Part shown: positions 44,114-53,784 of the stretch, piece by piece
Numbering within the stretch: position 1 is the stretch's first letter
How the letters are laid out: every line of letters starts with the position of its first letter
Assembly (NCBI RefSeq): GCF_024294785.1
Contig: NZ_JANCLT010000006.1
Span: forward strand, 186,001-250,000
Reading direction: 5' to 3'
DNA: 64,000 bases
Source: Ectobacillus ponti
Lineage (GTDB): Bacteria > Bacillota > Bacilli > Bacillales > Bacillaceae_G
Notes under the pieces: model-generated
Seen by the model: only the letters and a program-made list of their open reading frames with translations
Databases searched by the model: none
What the model was told of the DNA's origin: nothing
Program-made: the position numbers and the translations under genes

Positions 44114-45073
44114 ATGAAAGCCGTCTTGTTGGGAGTTGCCGCTTCCTTTTTCTTTGCATGCACCTTTATTTTAAATCGTGCCATGGATCTGAACGGCGGC
44201 AGCTGGATGTGGAGCGCATCTCTGCGCTATTTCTTTATGGTGCCGTTCTTGGTCTGTATTGTCCTGCTGCGGAGCAACCTGAGGCCGATGCTGCAGGAAA
44301 TGCGCCGGAATCCGGGGAAATGGATGCTGTGGAGCTTCAGCGGATTTGTCTTATTTTATGGACCGCTGACCTTTGCCGCTTCCTTTGGGCCCGGCTGGCT
44401 CATTGCTTCCTCCTGGCAGGTCACAATCATTTCGGGCATTCTTCTTACGCCATTCTTCTATCAGACATTGCCGGGCGGCAGGCGCGTCCGCGGAAAAATC
44501 CCGTTTCGGGGCATGCTGATGTCGCTGCTCATTCTGCTTGGCATCGTGCTGATGCAGTGGAAGCATGCCGGCACGATTGGGGGGAAGGAAGCGCTGGCCT
44601 GTATGCTTCCCATTGTTCTTGCCTCCGTTGCCTATCCGCTTGGGAACCGAAAGATGATGGAGGTGTGCGGCGGCCGGCTGGATACATTTCAGCGGGTGCT
44701 CGGCATGACGCTTTGCAGCCTGCCGTTTTGGCTGCTGCTTTCGGGCGGTGCATACGTGTCTGTCGGACTCCCGAGCCTGGAGCAGACGCTGCAATGCTTG
44801 GTTGTGGCCATCAGCTCCGGTGTCATTGCGACCACCCTGTTCTTTTTTGCAACTGATCTGACAAAAGGAGATGGGCGCAAGCTGGCGGCGGTGGAGGCGA
44901 CACAAGCGGGATCCGTTATCTTCTCGCTGGCCGGCGAAGTTGTGTTTCTTCATGCCCCTTGGCCGGATGCGATATCCTGGCTTGGGCTTGGGCTCGTTGT
45001 AGGGGGAATGGTGCTGCACAGCTATGTGTCACGGCGTCCGCTCAAAATCAATCGGGCGGCTGCCGGCAAGTAA
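44114..45073 (+). CDS. DMT-superfamily efflux transporter
   Basis: A 319-residue membrane protein with about ten helices in two EamA-like halves, resembling the multidrug-resistance efflux transporter family (long EmrE relatives). The start at 44114 follows GCGGGGTGAAG; the frame upstream is not supported. Substrate unknown. Confidence 0.85.
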   Translation: MKAVLLGVAASFFFACTFILNRAMDLNGGSWMWSASLRYFFMVPFLVCIVLLRSNLRPMLQEMRRNPGKWMLWSFSGFVLFYGPLTFAASFGPGWLIASSWQVTIISGILLTPFFYQTLPGGRRVRGKIPFRGMLMSLLILLGIVLMQWKHAGTIGGKEALACMLPIVLASVAYPLGNRKMMEVCGGRLDTFQRVLGMTLCSLPFWLLLSGGAYVSVGLPSLEQTLQCLVVAISSGVIATTLFFFATDLTKGDGRKLAAVEATQAGSVIFSLAGEVVFLHAPWPDAISWLGLGLVVGGMVLHSYVSRRPLKINRAAAGK

Positions 45074-45113
45074 AGGGAAAAGGACGGCGCGAAGAAGCCC
45101 GTCCTTTTCCTTA
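45074..45113. terminator. Bidirectional intrinsic terminator
   Basis: GGAAAAGGACGG / CCGTCCTTTTCC stem between convergent genes. Confidence 0.92.
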
Positions 45114-45737
45114 TTTGATCTTTCGCAAATCCTTCTTCGCTTCCTCAGACAGCTCCGGCGTATCCAGCAGGGTTTGGAGTGCTGCTTTGTCCTGCACATT
45201 GCCAAATTGCAGATCGGCGTAATCATGCATGGAAACCGCACCCTCCGGACGGGATACGAACATCCAGTCATCACCCTCGCGGATGGTGCCGGGCTCCAAT
45301 ACCCGCAGATAGAAGCCGACATAGCCGCGTTCACGGGAGGCCTGCGCCAAGCCGTTCACATTGTTCCGGATATCCAGCTTCGAACAAGGCGGACGTGTTT
45401 GGCATGCCTGCACAAGGGCTGTGCCGATCCGGTACACATCACCGACATGGATGTCACGCTCTGTCCCGCCGGAGAAGGCAATATTTTCACCGAAGGACGA
45501 AGGGCCGAAGCTGTCTGTGCCATAATACTCATTCCAAAACGGATAATGCTCCACCGGATACACACAAATGGCCTTCTCCGGCCCGCCGTGCCCATGGTAG
45601 GCCTGTTCATCTCCCAGCACGCCGGTCTCATGCACATGAATTTCCGGCAGTCGGCTTTTGAAAATAGCGGACTTTACTTCTTTTCCTTTACGGGACAAGG
45701 TCTGCACCTTGCCGGCAAACAGCTGCTCGCATTTCAT
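45111..45737 (-). CDS. MOSC-domain protein
   Basis: A 208-residue MOSC protein of the YiiM/YflK type. The conserved cysteine is in ACQTRPPCSKL, with GDEQAYHGHGGPEKAICVYP and SFGENIAF upstream. MOSC proteins handle sulfur or act in molybdenum-cofactor-dependent reductions such as YiiM's 6-hydroxylaminopurine reduction. It fits the molybdenum theme of the right part of the window. GGAGGATG precedes the ATG. Confidence 0.88.
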   Translation of the reverse strand: MKCEQLFAGKVQTLSRKGKEVKSAIFKSRLPEIHVHETGVLGDEQAYHGHGGPEKAICVYPVEHYPFWNEYYGTDSFGPSSFGENIAFSGGTERDIHVGDVYRIGTALVQACQTRPPCSKLDIRNNVNGLAQASRERGYVGFYLRVLEPGTIREGDDWMFVSRPEGAVSMHDYADLQFGNVQDKAALQTLLDTPELSEEAKKDLRKIK

Positions 45738-45820
45738 GCCGCATCCTCCTTTTTCTTATATGGCTACTAATGGTATTATAGGTACAGAAATTGGTGGAAG
45801 TAAAGGGAGAGATGGGACGT

Positions 45821-46651
45821 ATGTGGTTGTTGGCGGCACTTCTGACAGCAGTCTGCTTTGGCATTAATAACACGCTGTTCAAGTGGAGCACGAAGCAGCA
45901 GATGTCAAAAATCAATTTGCAGTTCTTTTTCTACGCAGCGGCGTTTCTATTGACGCTCTCATACGGGCTGCTGTACAGCTCGTTTCATTTTAGCCCGGTG
46001 TCGGTTCTTCTCGGCGCCGCAATTGGCATTTTAAACGCAAACGGCAATATTCAGATGTCGGCAGCCTTTGAAAAGGGGTTTGTCAGTCTGACCGCCCCGG
46101 TCATTGCTTCAAACGTCATTCTGCCGGTGCTTGCGGCGGGCCTGCTGTTTCATGAAAAAGTAGAGACGATCCACTGGATCGGCATTGTGTGTATGCTGGC
46201 TTCAGCTGCCGTCATCCAGTACAGCCCGGGGGCAATGGGCAGCAGCAATTACCGGCCATGGCTGTTCCGTGTCGGGCTCGCCGTGCTGTCGTTCGGCACA
46301 CTTGGCATTCTGATGAAGCTGTCCTCACAGCTGCACATCCAGTCATTGGATGCGCTCGTATCCATGTATGGCGGCGGTGCTCTGTATCTGGGCCTGCGCC
46401 TGCAGCGGACAAGCCTGCGGATGCGTGAGGCGAAGGTGGGCCTGCTTGTCGGGCTGCTCAGCATCGTCGGCTACAGCAGCTACTTTTTCGCGGTGCGCAC
46501 AGGGGTGGCCAGCATTGTGTTTCCGGTGGTCAGTCTGAACTGCCTGGTGGTTGTACTGGCGGGCCGCTATGTGTTTCAGGAACGATTGCGGATGTATCAG
46601 ATGCTGGGGATTGCGGCGGCATTGTTTGGCTTGGTGCTGACGAAGCTGTAG
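45821..46651 (+). CDS. EamA/DMT transporter
   Basis: A 276-residue protein with ten membrane helices arranged as two EamA domains. The ATG at 45821 has AGGGAGAG nine bases upstream; ATG at 45812 is also possible. Drug/metabolite exporter or importer of unknown substrate. Confidence 0.85.
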   Translation: MWLLAALLTAVCFGINNTLFKWSTKQQMSKINLQFFFYAAAFLLTLSYGLLYSSFHFSPVSVLLGAAIGILNANGNIQMSAAFEKGFVSLTAPVIASNVILPVLAAGLLFHEKVETIHWIGIVCMLASAAVIQYSPGAMGSSNYRPWLFRVGLAVLSFGTLGILMKLSSQLHIQSLDALVSMYGGGALYLGLRLQRTSLRMREAKVGLLVGLLSIVGYSSYFFAVRTGVASIVFPVVSLNCLVVVLAGRYVFQERLRMYQMLGIAAALFGLVLTKL

Positions 46652-46706
46652 AAATTAGGGAATGAAACAATAAACAGCTGAGCCGGTTGGCTTGATGTAA
46701 AAATCA

Positions 46707-46748
46707 TAGAAAAACAGCCTCATGAAGCTTCATGGGGCTGTTTTTTCG
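46707..46748. terminator. Bidirectional intrinsic terminator
   Basis: AAAAACAGCC-CATGA pairs with TCATG-GGCTGTTTTT between convergent genes. Confidence 0.93.
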
Positions 46749-46749
46749 T

Positions 46750-48777
46750 CTATATTTTCCGCACATCGACTGTTCCGGAAAAGAACGTGGCGCCGCGGCC
46801 GATATCAGACAAGGAATCTGGTGTCAATGCGTTGACAGAGGTGTAGCCGGTCTCTGCATCGGACCACCATAAGCCTTGTGTCACCGCAACGCCCGGCAGA
46901 ACGGCGGTGCCGACGTTGGCATGCAGACGGCAGGAGCCGCGGTCATTCCAAAGCTCCACGAGGTCGCCGCCTGCAATGCCGCGCGCCGCTGCATCATCCT
47001 TATGCAGGTATACCTCCGGGCGCTTTTCCAGCTGCTGCAGCTTCGGCAGATTTGCCATTGTGCTGTTCAGGAACTGATGGTTTGGCGCCGGAACGAAGCG
47101 GAGCGGATATTGATTGTCTGCAAGCGGTGTATGAACCGGCACAGGGGACAAGCCCTGCTGCTCCAGCGCTGCGGAGAACAACTCAATTTTACCGGACGGC
47201 GTCGGCGGATTTTTATATGCCGGTACGATGCCCTCTGTATGCAGCCGCAGCCATTTTTTCTCCTTCAGCGCTTCATAGGTTATCCCGAGCAGATGCGGAT
47301 TGTCAGGATTGTCCAACGCCTGGCGGATCAAGTCTTCCTCTGTATCGGAGAAGCAAGGCTCCGTAAAGCCCATGTGGGCAGCCAGCTCCTTGAACAGGGT
47401 GAAGTTGGACTTCGCTTCGCCCTGCGGCGGAATAATCGGTTCGCCAAGGCTCATGTACAGATGCCAATAGGAAGCATACAAATCCAGGTTTTCGAACGTG
47501 CTTGTCGCCGGCAGAACGATGTCGGCATATTTGGCTGTATCCGTCATGAACAGCTCATGCACGACAGTAAACAAGTCTTCACGCAGCATGCCTTGCACAA
47601 CCTTAGACTGCTCCGGCGCCACCTGCGCCGGGTTGCAGTTGTAGACAAACATGGCTTTGACCGGCGGATTGCTCTCTTCGAGCAGAACGCGGCCAAGCTG
47701 GTTCATGTTCACTTTGCGCGGTGCCGGATTCGGCATCAGATCCGGACGCTCCAGCAGGAAGGAATTGGTGGAAGAGAAGGAGCTGTTGCCCTTCATCGCT
47801 CCGCCGCCAAGGTGCTGCCATTGCCCGGTCAGCGCCGGCAGGCAGGAAATGGCGCGCACCGCCATGCCGCCATTATCGTGGTGCTGCAGCCCGTTGCCGA
47901 TGCGGATATAGGAAGGTGTTGTCCTGCCGTACATACGCGCCAACTCCACAATGTCAGCAGCCGGAACGCCGGTAATTGCGGAGACTTTTTCCGGTGTATA
48001 TGCCTTTGCTTCTTCCTTCAGCTCGGCAAAGCCGGTTGTATACTGCGAAATAAAAGCTTCGTCCAGCAGGTTCTCTTCCATGAGCACATGCATGATGCCA
48101 AGCGCCAGCGCCGCGTCGCTGCCCGGCTGAATCGGAATGAACCAGTCGGCCCACTTGGCGGTGCGGTTTTCATGTACATCAATCACAACAATTTTGGCGC
48201 CCTTTTTACGCGCTTCGTTGGCGAAGACAGCCTGGTGCATGTTGGTGCTCAGCATATTGCAGCCCCAGACGATGATCAGCTTGCTGTGGACGGTGTCCTC
48301 CGGATCAATGCCGGCGCTGCGGCCCATTGTGTACATATATCCGGTGGAGCCGGCAGCGTTGCAAATCGTCCGCTCCAGCTGCGTGGCGCCGAGGCGATGG
48401 AAGAAGCGGCGGTCCATGCCTTCCGTATTAATAATGCCCATGTTGCCGTAGAAGCTGTATGGCAGAATGGCCTGGGCTCCATATTCTTCTATAATAGTAG
48501 AAAACTTGCCAGCAATCTCTGCATAGGCCTCGTCCCAGGAAATACGGGCAAACTTGCCTTCCCCTTTCGCGCCAATCCGCTTGAGCGGATACAGAATGCG
48601 GTCCGGATGATACAGCTTGTCCGGTGTATGGCGCACCTTATGGCAGATGGCGCCCTTCGTGACCGGATGGTCCGGGTTGCCTGTTACTTTGACAATTCTG
48701 CCGTTCTCTGTCTCGACAAGCAGGCTGCACGTGTCCGGGCAGTCGAGCGAGCAGGCGGTGATAAATTGCTCCTTCAA
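46750..48777 (-). CDS. yoaE: YoaE-type molybdopterin oxidoreductase
   Basis: A 675-residue single-subunit member of the DMSO-reductase family. The N-terminal [4Fe-4S] site is CSLDCPDTC plus Cys in GAICHK (residues 9-45), followed by the molybdopterin domain (WDEAYAEIAG, VWGCNMLSTNMH, PATSTFENLD) and a C-terminal dinucleotide-binding domain. No Tat signal or extra ferredoxin domain, so cytoplasmic. It resembles B. subtilis YoaE, annotated as a formate-dehydrogenase-like protein of unknown substrate. Its molybdenum cofactor would need the MoaA encoded at 54117. Confidence 0.9.
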   Translation of the reverse strand: MKEQFITACSLDCPDTCSLLVETENGRIVKVTGNPDHPVTKGAICHKVRHTPDKLYHPDRILYPLKRIGAKGEGKFARISWDEAYAEIAGKFSTIIEEYGAQAILPYSFYGNMGIINTEGMDRRFFHRLGATQLERTICNAAGSTGYMYTMGRSAGIDPEDTVHSKLIIVWGCNMLSTNMHQAVFANEARKKGAKIVVIDVHENRTAKWADWFIPIQPGSDAALALGIMHVLMEENLLDEAFISQYTTGFAELKEEAKAYTPEKVSAITGVPAADIVELARMYGRTTPSYIRIGNGLQHHDNGGMAVRAISCLPALTGQWQHLGGGAMKGNSSFSSTNSFLLERPDLMPNPAPRKVNMNQLGRVLLEESNPPVKAMFVYNCNPAQVAPEQSKVVQGMLREDLFTVVHELFMTDTAKYADIVLPATSTFENLDLYASYWHLYMSLGEPIIPPQGEAKSNFTLFKELAAHMGFTEPCFSDTEEDLIRQALDNPDNPHLLGITYEALKEKKWLRLHTEGIVPAYKNPPTPSGKIELFSAALEQQGLSPVPVHTPLADNQYPLRFVPAPNHQFLNSTMANLPKLQQLEKRPEVYLHKDDAAARGIAGGDLVELWNDRGSCRLHANVGTAVLPGVAVTQGLWWSDAETGYTSVNALTPDSLSDIGRGATFFSGTVDVRKI

Positions 48778-48846
48778 TGAATAGCCCCCTTTAAAACGAA
48801 ATGATAGTCCAAATTATAAGATAATTTCCGTAACAAACCTAGTGTT

Positions 48847-49752
48847 TTAAATTGTCAGTGAACCGGTTTTATAGTCATAGCGGACAAACTTGCGCAGCAC
48901 TTGCATCCCTGCCGCTTCATAAACCTTTGTTGCATGGGTCAGGCTGTCTGAGTCAACGGAGAGCTTGACTTGGCTGCAGCCGGCCTCCTGCATTTTATAA
49001 AACACATACTGCAGAAGAACTTTTGCAAGCCCTCTGCCACGCCAGGAACGCCGCATGCCAAAATGCGTAATTTCAGCGGTTTTGCCGTCCGGAGAAAGGG
49101 TACAGAATGCAAAGCCTGCAAGTTCTTCCCCGTCCCGCAGCAAAAACCACAGGTCTTCCGTAAATTCCGGCTTTTGCGTGCGCTCCATAAATTCCTTATA
49201 AGACCGCTCCCGATAGTCAAAATGGTCAGAGAATACTTCCTCAAAAGCGGCATGTATGTTCCGGCCGTCGGTATATAAGGAAGCCGTTCCAATCTCCAGT
49301 GTATCCGGCACAACGGGCTGTCGGTTCCGCAGTTGTATCCCCATTTCGTACCAGTAGCGGACTGGCTGAAACCCGGCCTGTGAAAAGAAAAATTCCTCAT
49401 AGGAAGTATTGGCTGAAACGCATATTGCTGTCTCCGGGTATGGATCCGCATAAGCAGTCATAAGGGGCAGCAGCAGGTTCTCGACTCCTTGATGCTGCCA
49501 GTCCGGATGCAACACCATCAAGGCCGGCAGAAGGGGAGGCTTGCCTGTTACAATGGCAAATCCTACATATTCTTGTTTTTCGTTCACAACCCCCCAGCTG
49601 TTTTGTCCGGACTGAGAAGAAAGCAAATTCGCAACCTCTTCTTCAGAGGTGGATATGGTTCCTGATATGTACAAATCGTAAGCTTGCAAAAGGGCTGTGA
49701 TAGCCGGAGCATCTGTGGCCTGTGGATGCGTAATGTGAAACAAGCTGTTCAT
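48847..49752 (-). CDS. Tandem GNAT acetyltransferase
   Basis: A 301-residue protein with two acetyltransferase domains. The C-terminal one shows HFGMRRSWRGRGLAKVLLQYVF and SLTHATKVYEAAGM; the N-terminal one is more diverged (MVLHPDWQHQGVENLLLPLM). The start at 49752 follows GGGAGGGG. The two-domain layout resembles mycothiol-synthase-like proteins, though these bacteria do not make mycothiol. Confidence 0.85.
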   Translation of the reverse strand: MNSLFHITHPQATDAPAITALLQAYDLYISGTISTSEEEVANLLSSQSGQNSWGVVNEKQEYVGFAIVTGKPPLLPALMVLHPDWQHQGVENLLLPLMTAYADPYPETAICVSANTSYEEFFFSQAGFQPVRYWYEMGIQLRNRQPVVPDTLEIGTASLYTDGRNIHAAFEEVFSDHFDYRERSYKEFMERTQKPEFTEDLWFLLRDGEELAGFAFCTLSPDGKTAEITHFGMRRSWRGRGLAKVLLQYVFYKMQEAGCSQVKLSVDSDSLTHATKVYEAAGMQVLRKFVRYDYKTGSLTI

Positions 49753-49929
49753 CGTATCCCCTCCCTCACTTTTCATGTATAATGTTCAAGCTATAGTGAT
49801 ACTGTATCACAAAAAAACAGGAATAATCAGGAAAAAATATATGTGCTTTTTGACAAGGGCAAAAGTGACCATAACGTCGAGGAGCCGGACAACGGCCTTT
49901 CATACACAATGAGGGAGAAGGAGGCTTAT

Positions 49930-52473
49930 ATGGCAAAAATTCAGGATTATATCACTCAATGGCAAAAGGCCCTCCGGATTGAGATGCGGCATTTGCAGGA
50001 GCAAGGCGGCGCGCGGTATATCGTGTCGGACGGCCGCTGCCTGGAGCGGACTGAACGGGGAGCCGTGTATTGGTTTCTCCTGAACGGGGAAGCTGTGCTG
50101 CCGGAGGATTCCCCTGTCCGTCTCGAGTATCGGGGCGAGTCTGTCAAAGGGCGTGTGGTCGCGGTGGAGGGCTTTGACTTGATGATTGAGCTGGAGGCTT
50201 ATATCGGGGACAGAGTACCGGAGGCGCTGCTGTTCAGTGAGCCGTGGGAGCTGCTGGATGCTTTGTCAAAGCGCCTGGATACGGTGCATGAATCCTTGAC
50301 AAAGCAAAAGCGGGTACAGCAGCTGATCCGCGGCGATCTTCCGGCCAAGCATCCAGCGGAAAAAGTGAAGAGCAAGGTACATGAGGTATTTCTGCGTTCC
50401 GCTTATAATCCGGTCACCTTTGTATGGGGACCGCCCGGCACCGGGAAGACATATACGCTGGCCCGGGCGGCGGCAAATCATTACTTGAAAGGGAAGCGTG
50501 TGCTCATCGTGGCCCACAGTAATGCCGCGGTCGATGTGTTGATGCTGGAGATGGCCCGCTTTCTGCAAAAGAAGGGCAGCTGGAAGACAGGAGCAGTCCT
50601 TCGCTATGGCTTCAGCCGAAATCCGGAGCTGAAGCAGGCAGAAGGGCTTTTGGCAGGAAGTCTGCTGGAGATGGCGCAGCCGGAGCTGATGGAGGAGCGG
50701 GAGGCACTGGAATTGCAGCGTTCAGGTCTGAAGCGGAGCGGCCGGCTGTCGGCTTCGCTGTCGGACATTGAGCGTTCATTGCGGGCGGTCCGGCGGCAGC
50801 TGAAGGAAGAGGAAGCACAGCTTGTGGAGGATGCCGCTGTGCTCGGGGTCACGCTGTCGAAGGCCGCCATGGACCCGCTTGTATATGAGCGGGAATTCGA
50901 TGTGGTGATCGTCGACGAGGCGAGCATGGCGTATATTCCACAGACGGCCTTTGCGGCTTCTCTGGGAAAACGGATTGTGGTGTGCGGCGACTTCCGGCAG
51001 CTGCCGCCGATCGCTTCCAGCCAGCATAAGCTGACGGAGCGCTGGCTGAAGCAGGATATATTCCAAGCCGCAAAAGTTGTGGAAGCAGTGGATGCGGGCC
51101 GGGAGCACCCCAATTTGGTCATGCTGCGGGAGCAGCGGCGGATGCACCCGCACATTTCCGGCTTCACCAATGCGTTCATATATGGCGGCAGGGTGACAGA
51201 CAGCCGGACGGCAGCAGAGAAGCGCCAGCCGATTGCAGACTTGGCGCCTTTTGCCGGTGAAGCGGCTGTACTGTTGGATTTGGCGGGGAGAGGGGCGTAT
51301 TGTCTGCAGGACGCGGCTTCGAAGTCCCGCTTCAACCTCTATTCCGCTTTTGTCGGCCTGCAGCTGCTGCTTGGCGGGAAGAAAAGCGGCATGGAGTCGG
51401 CGGGCTTTGTTACGCCGTACAGGGCACAGGCCCGTTTTGTGTCCGCCTGCATGCAAGATTTGTTTCCGGATGAAAAAAGGATAACAGCTGCCACCGTGCA
51501 CCGGTTTCAAGGCTCAGAGCGCGATCTCATTGTGTTTGACAGCGTAGACAGCTTTCCGCAGCCGCGCCCCGGCATTCTGCTGACGGGAAAAGAAAGCAAG
51601 AGCCTGCTGAATGTGGCGGTAACCCGCGCCCGCGGAAAGTTCATCCAGCTGACGGACCGGTCTTATATGCAGCCGCGCTTGGCGAGAAAAAATGCGCTGG
51701 GGGCTTTGACAGCTTATATGGAGGAAACCGGACGCGTCCGTACGATGCATCATTTGCCGCGCCGGCTGACAGACATGCTGCAGTGGGTTCCCGCACAAGA
51801 CCTGTCACAGCTTATAAGCGATATCAATAACGCTAAGCAGAGTGTGCTGCTGTCCCTTCCGCTGCCGGAGCAGGTCCCGCATGAGCTGTGGACTGCTCTG
51901 GACCAGCGTGAAGGCAGTCTGGTTATTACGATTATGGCCGGGCGGCGGGAGGAAATTCCGCTTCAGGCCTTTTGGCATGCGAGACAAAGCGCAGCTATGC
52001 CGTTTTGTGTGATAGATGAACAACTGATTTGGATTGGTATGCCGCTTACGGTTGATGCACGTTACGGGGGATGCCCGCAACCGCCGTATGTTGCAGCACG
52101 TCTTGCTTCGCCGCGTGGAGCCGGTGTGTTGCTCAGCTTTCTGGAGCTGAAGGCGGAGCAGGCTGCAAGGAAAGGGGGGGACATGCTCCGGACCTCTTAT
52201 ACCCTGCACCAATATTTGGCGTCCTGGGACCAGTGCCCCAACTGCCGCAGCATCCGCCGGGCCGAGCTGAACGGACAAGGAGCTGTGCGTCTTTCTTGTG
52301 ATTACTGCGGCGGCGGCAACGGTTTGCCCCCATGGCTGTTTGCGAAGTATTTGGAGCATGCAAACGTAACCTGCGCCCGCAAGCATCCTTTGGAGGCTGC
52401 AGGAGCAGGCCGTGATTTACATGCTCTGTGTCAAATATGCGAGGAGGTTGTTCCTGTCTCTGCGCTCTGGTAA
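49930..52473 (+). CDS. SF1 helicase with PLD-like and zinc-binding C-terminus
   Basis: A 847-residue protein. Helicase core: GPPGTGKT (about residue 170), VDEASMAY, GDFRQLPPI, LREQRRMHP, TPYRAQ, TVHRFQGSERD and NVAVTRARGK, the Upf1/DNA2-type AAA_11/AAA_12 arrangement. From about 620 a phospholipase-D-like fold (LISDINNAKQSVLLSLPLP) follows, though the HKD motif is not evident, and the last 90 residues carry two Cys pairs (CPNC, CDYC) and CARKH...CQIC, likely zinc ribbons. The start at 49930 has AAGGAGG upstream. A nucleic-acid repair or defence role is possible; its partner genes give no clue. Confidence 0.87.
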   Translation: MAKIQDYITQWQKALRIEMRHLQEQGGARYIVSDGRCLERTERGAVYWFLLNGEAVLPEDSPVRLEYRGESVKGRVVAVEGFDLMIELEAYIGDRVPEALLFSEPWELLDALSKRLDTVHESLTKQKRVQQLIRGDLPAKHPAEKVKSKVHEVFLRSAYNPVTFVWGPPGTGKTYTLARAAANHYLKGKRVLIVAHSNAAVDVLMLEMARFLQKKGSWKTGAVLRYGFSRNPELKQAEGLLAGSLLEMAQPELMEEREALELQRSGLKRSGRLSASLSDIERSLRAVRRQLKEEEAQLVEDAAVLGVTLSKAAMDPLVYEREFDVVIVDEASMAYIPQTAFAASLGKRIVVCGDFRQLPPIASSQHKLTERWLKQDIFQAAKVVEAVDAGREHPNLVMLREQRRMHPHISGFTNAFIYGGRVTDSRTAAEKRQPIADLAPFAGEAAVLLDLAGRGAYCLQDAASKSRFNLYSAFVGLQLLLGGKKSGMESAGFVTPYRAQARFVSACMQDLFPDEKRITAATVHRFQGSERDLIVFDSVDSFPQPRPGILLTGKESKSLLNVAVTRARGKFIQLTDRSYMQPRLARKNALGALTAYMEETGRVRTMHHLPRRLTDMLQWVPAQDLSQLISDINNAKQSVLLSLPLPEQVPHELWTALDQREGSLVITIMAGRREEIPLQAFWHARQSAAMPFCVIDEQLIWIGMPLTVDARYGGCPQPPYVAARLASPRGAGVLLSFLELKAEQAARKGGDMLRTSYTLHQYLASWDQCPNCRSIRRAELNGQGAVRLSCDYCGGGNGLPPWLFAKYLEHANVTCARKHPLEAAGAGRDLHALCQICEEVVPVSALW

Positions 52474-52544
52474 GAAAATTGGTGCGAAATGAGTCATTTT
52501 TTCTTACAATGAAAAGGTTGAGAGGAGCGAAGGAGGAAATGAAT

Positions 52545-53144
52545 GTGAAGAAATGGATTGCGATGCTGTTTGCCTGTGCGATTGTCAGCGTTGGGGTGCT
52601 GCTGCTGCAGGCAGCCGGGTTGGTGACAGGCGGCACGGCAGGCTTGTCGCTCAGCTTATCTTATTTGCTGTCGGTGCCGTTTGCAGTTGTCTTTTTTGTT
52701 ATTAATATTCCATTTTATGTACTGGGCTTTATGCAGATGGGGATGAAATTTACGATTTCCACTATTCTGGCAGTGTCCCTGCTGTCTGTGATGAATGGTG
52801 TGCTCCATGCTTTTCCGCACTTTTCGGTGCATCCGCTGGTCGGCAGTGTCGTTGGCGGCGCTGTTATCGGGGGCGGGCTTGTCACGCTGTTCATCAACGG
52901 GTCCTCGCTTGGCGGAGCCAACATTCTGGCGCTGTATTTGCAGAGAAAGCTTTCATTTGACCCGGGCAAGGTAAACTTTGTGTTTGATTTATGTGTGGTA
53001 CTCAGCGGCTTCTACACCACAGGAATCCTGAAAGGACTGTACTCCATTCTGTCTATCTTTGTCATTTCGACGATCATCAGCTTTGCCAAAGAACGGATTG
53101 CAAAGCAAAATCAGGCCAAGCCCCAGCAGCAAAAGGCCGCATAA
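52545..53144 (+). CDS. YitT-family membrane protein
   Basis: A 199-residue membrane protein with five to six helices; LVTGGTAGLSLSLSYL and INGSSLGGANILALYL are the YitT signatures. AAGGAGG lies eight bases before the GTG at 52545; the ATG at 52539 is in frame but only two bases from the site. Shorter than many YitT proteins because the C-terminal DUF2179 domain is absent. Confidence 0.83.
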   Translation: MKKWIAMLFACAIVSVGVLLLQAAGLVTGGTAGLSLSLSYLLSVPFAVVFFVINIPFYVLGFMQMGMKFTISTILAVSLLSVMNGVLHAFPHFSVHPLVGSVVGGAVIGGGLVTLFINGSSLGGANILALYLQRKLSFDPGKVNFVFDLCVVLSGFYTTGILKGLYSILSIFVISTIISFAKERIAKQNQAKPQQQKAA

Positions 53145-53178
53145 GAAAACCGCTTTCCTCGGGAAAGCGGTTTTCTGT
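53143..53178. terminator. Bidirectional intrinsic terminator
   Basis: AGAAAACCGCTTTC / GGAAAGCGGTTTTCT stem, with runs on both sides. Confidence 0.93.
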
Positions 53179-53182
53179 GTGT

Positions 53183-53377
53183 TCAATCTGGCAGTACGTG
53201 AAGCAAGCGTTCGCCGCTTTTCATTTCGCTGCCGCAAAGCGGACAGTCGGGGTTTTCAGTGAAGGAGAAATTTTTTCGCATCCAGCCTTTGCAGTCCTCA
53301 GAACTGCATTCCCATACAGGAACCTCTTCCTGTATGCGTTCTTCTTGCGCTTGATCACGCTTTTTATTCCAATGCAT
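53183..53377 (-). CDS. ydjO: Cold-inducible zinc-ribbon protein, YdjO-like
   Basis: A 64-residue protein with four cysteines in two pairs (WECSSEDCKGW and CPLCGSEM) forming a zinc ribbon, with the conserved RKNFSF between. It matches the YdjO family of cold-inducible Bacillus proteins. The start at 53377 follows AAGGGTGGT. It lies directly downstream of a csp gene on the same strand. Confidence 0.88.
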   Translation of the reverse strand: MHWNKKRDQAQEERIQEEVPVWECSSEDCKGWMRKNFSFTENPDCPLCGSEMKSGERLLHVLPD

Positions 53378-53403
53378 AGAAACCACCCTTTCGAAAAGAG
53401 TAC

Positions 53404-53445
53404 AGAAAGGGACTGCCAACCAGATGGTGAACAGTCCCCCTTTGT
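53404..53445 (-). terminator. Intrinsic terminator or attenuator between csp and ydjO
   Basis: GGGACTG pairs with CAGTCCC on the minus strand, followed by TTTCTGT. Partial read-through would let ydjO be expressed from the csp promoter. Confidence 0.65.
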
Positions 53446-53449
53446 CACA

Positions 53450-53653
53450 TTACAGCTTTTCTACGTTCTTTGCTTGCGGTCCGCGGTTGCCCTGCTCGAT
53501 TTCGAAGCTTACGGATTGACCTTCGTCAAGCGTCTTGAAGCCTTCGCCTTGAATAGCGGAGAAGTGTACGAATACATCGTTGCCGCCTGGGACTTCGATG
53601 AAGCCGAAACCTTTCTCGCCGTTAAACCATTTCACTTTACCTGTTGCTTTCAT
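53450..53653 (-). CDS. Cold-shock protein of the CspA/B family
   Basis: A 67-residue single-strand RNA/DNA-binding protein with RNP1 (KGFGFI) and RNP2 (VFVHF) motifs and the usual length. The start at 53653 follows AAGGAGG. It acts as an RNA chaperone. A promoter 125 bases upstream and a large hairpin in the leader suggest cold-responsive control of translation or stability. Confidence 0.96.
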   Translation of the reverse strand: MKATGKVKWFNGEKGFGFIEVPGGNDVFVHFSAIQGEGFKTLDEGQSVSFEIEQGNRGPQAKNVEKL

Positions 53654-53690
53654 ACTGTATTTCCTCCTTGGGCATATGACCGCAAAAAAA

Positions 53691-53756
53691 GAATTCACAC
53701 ATTAGCAAGCAACAAAGGGTCATATCATCCTATAGTGCTTGATAATATGTGAATTC
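53691..53756 (-). promoter_or_regulatory. Large hairpin in the csp 5' leader
   Basis: Arms 53691-53711 and 53736-53756 form a 21-bp inverted repeat with about three mismatches around a 24-base loop (both begin with GAATTCACA). It lies between the promoter and the csp start and could act as an RNA thermometer. Confidence 0.7.
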
Positions 53757-53784
53757 AATCCGCGCATATTTGATTTACAGGTTA

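Noticed and set aside
46876-48780. 634-codon open frame on the plus strand
   Set aside because: Shadow of the YoaE-type oxidoreductase on the other strand; no start signal or family features.
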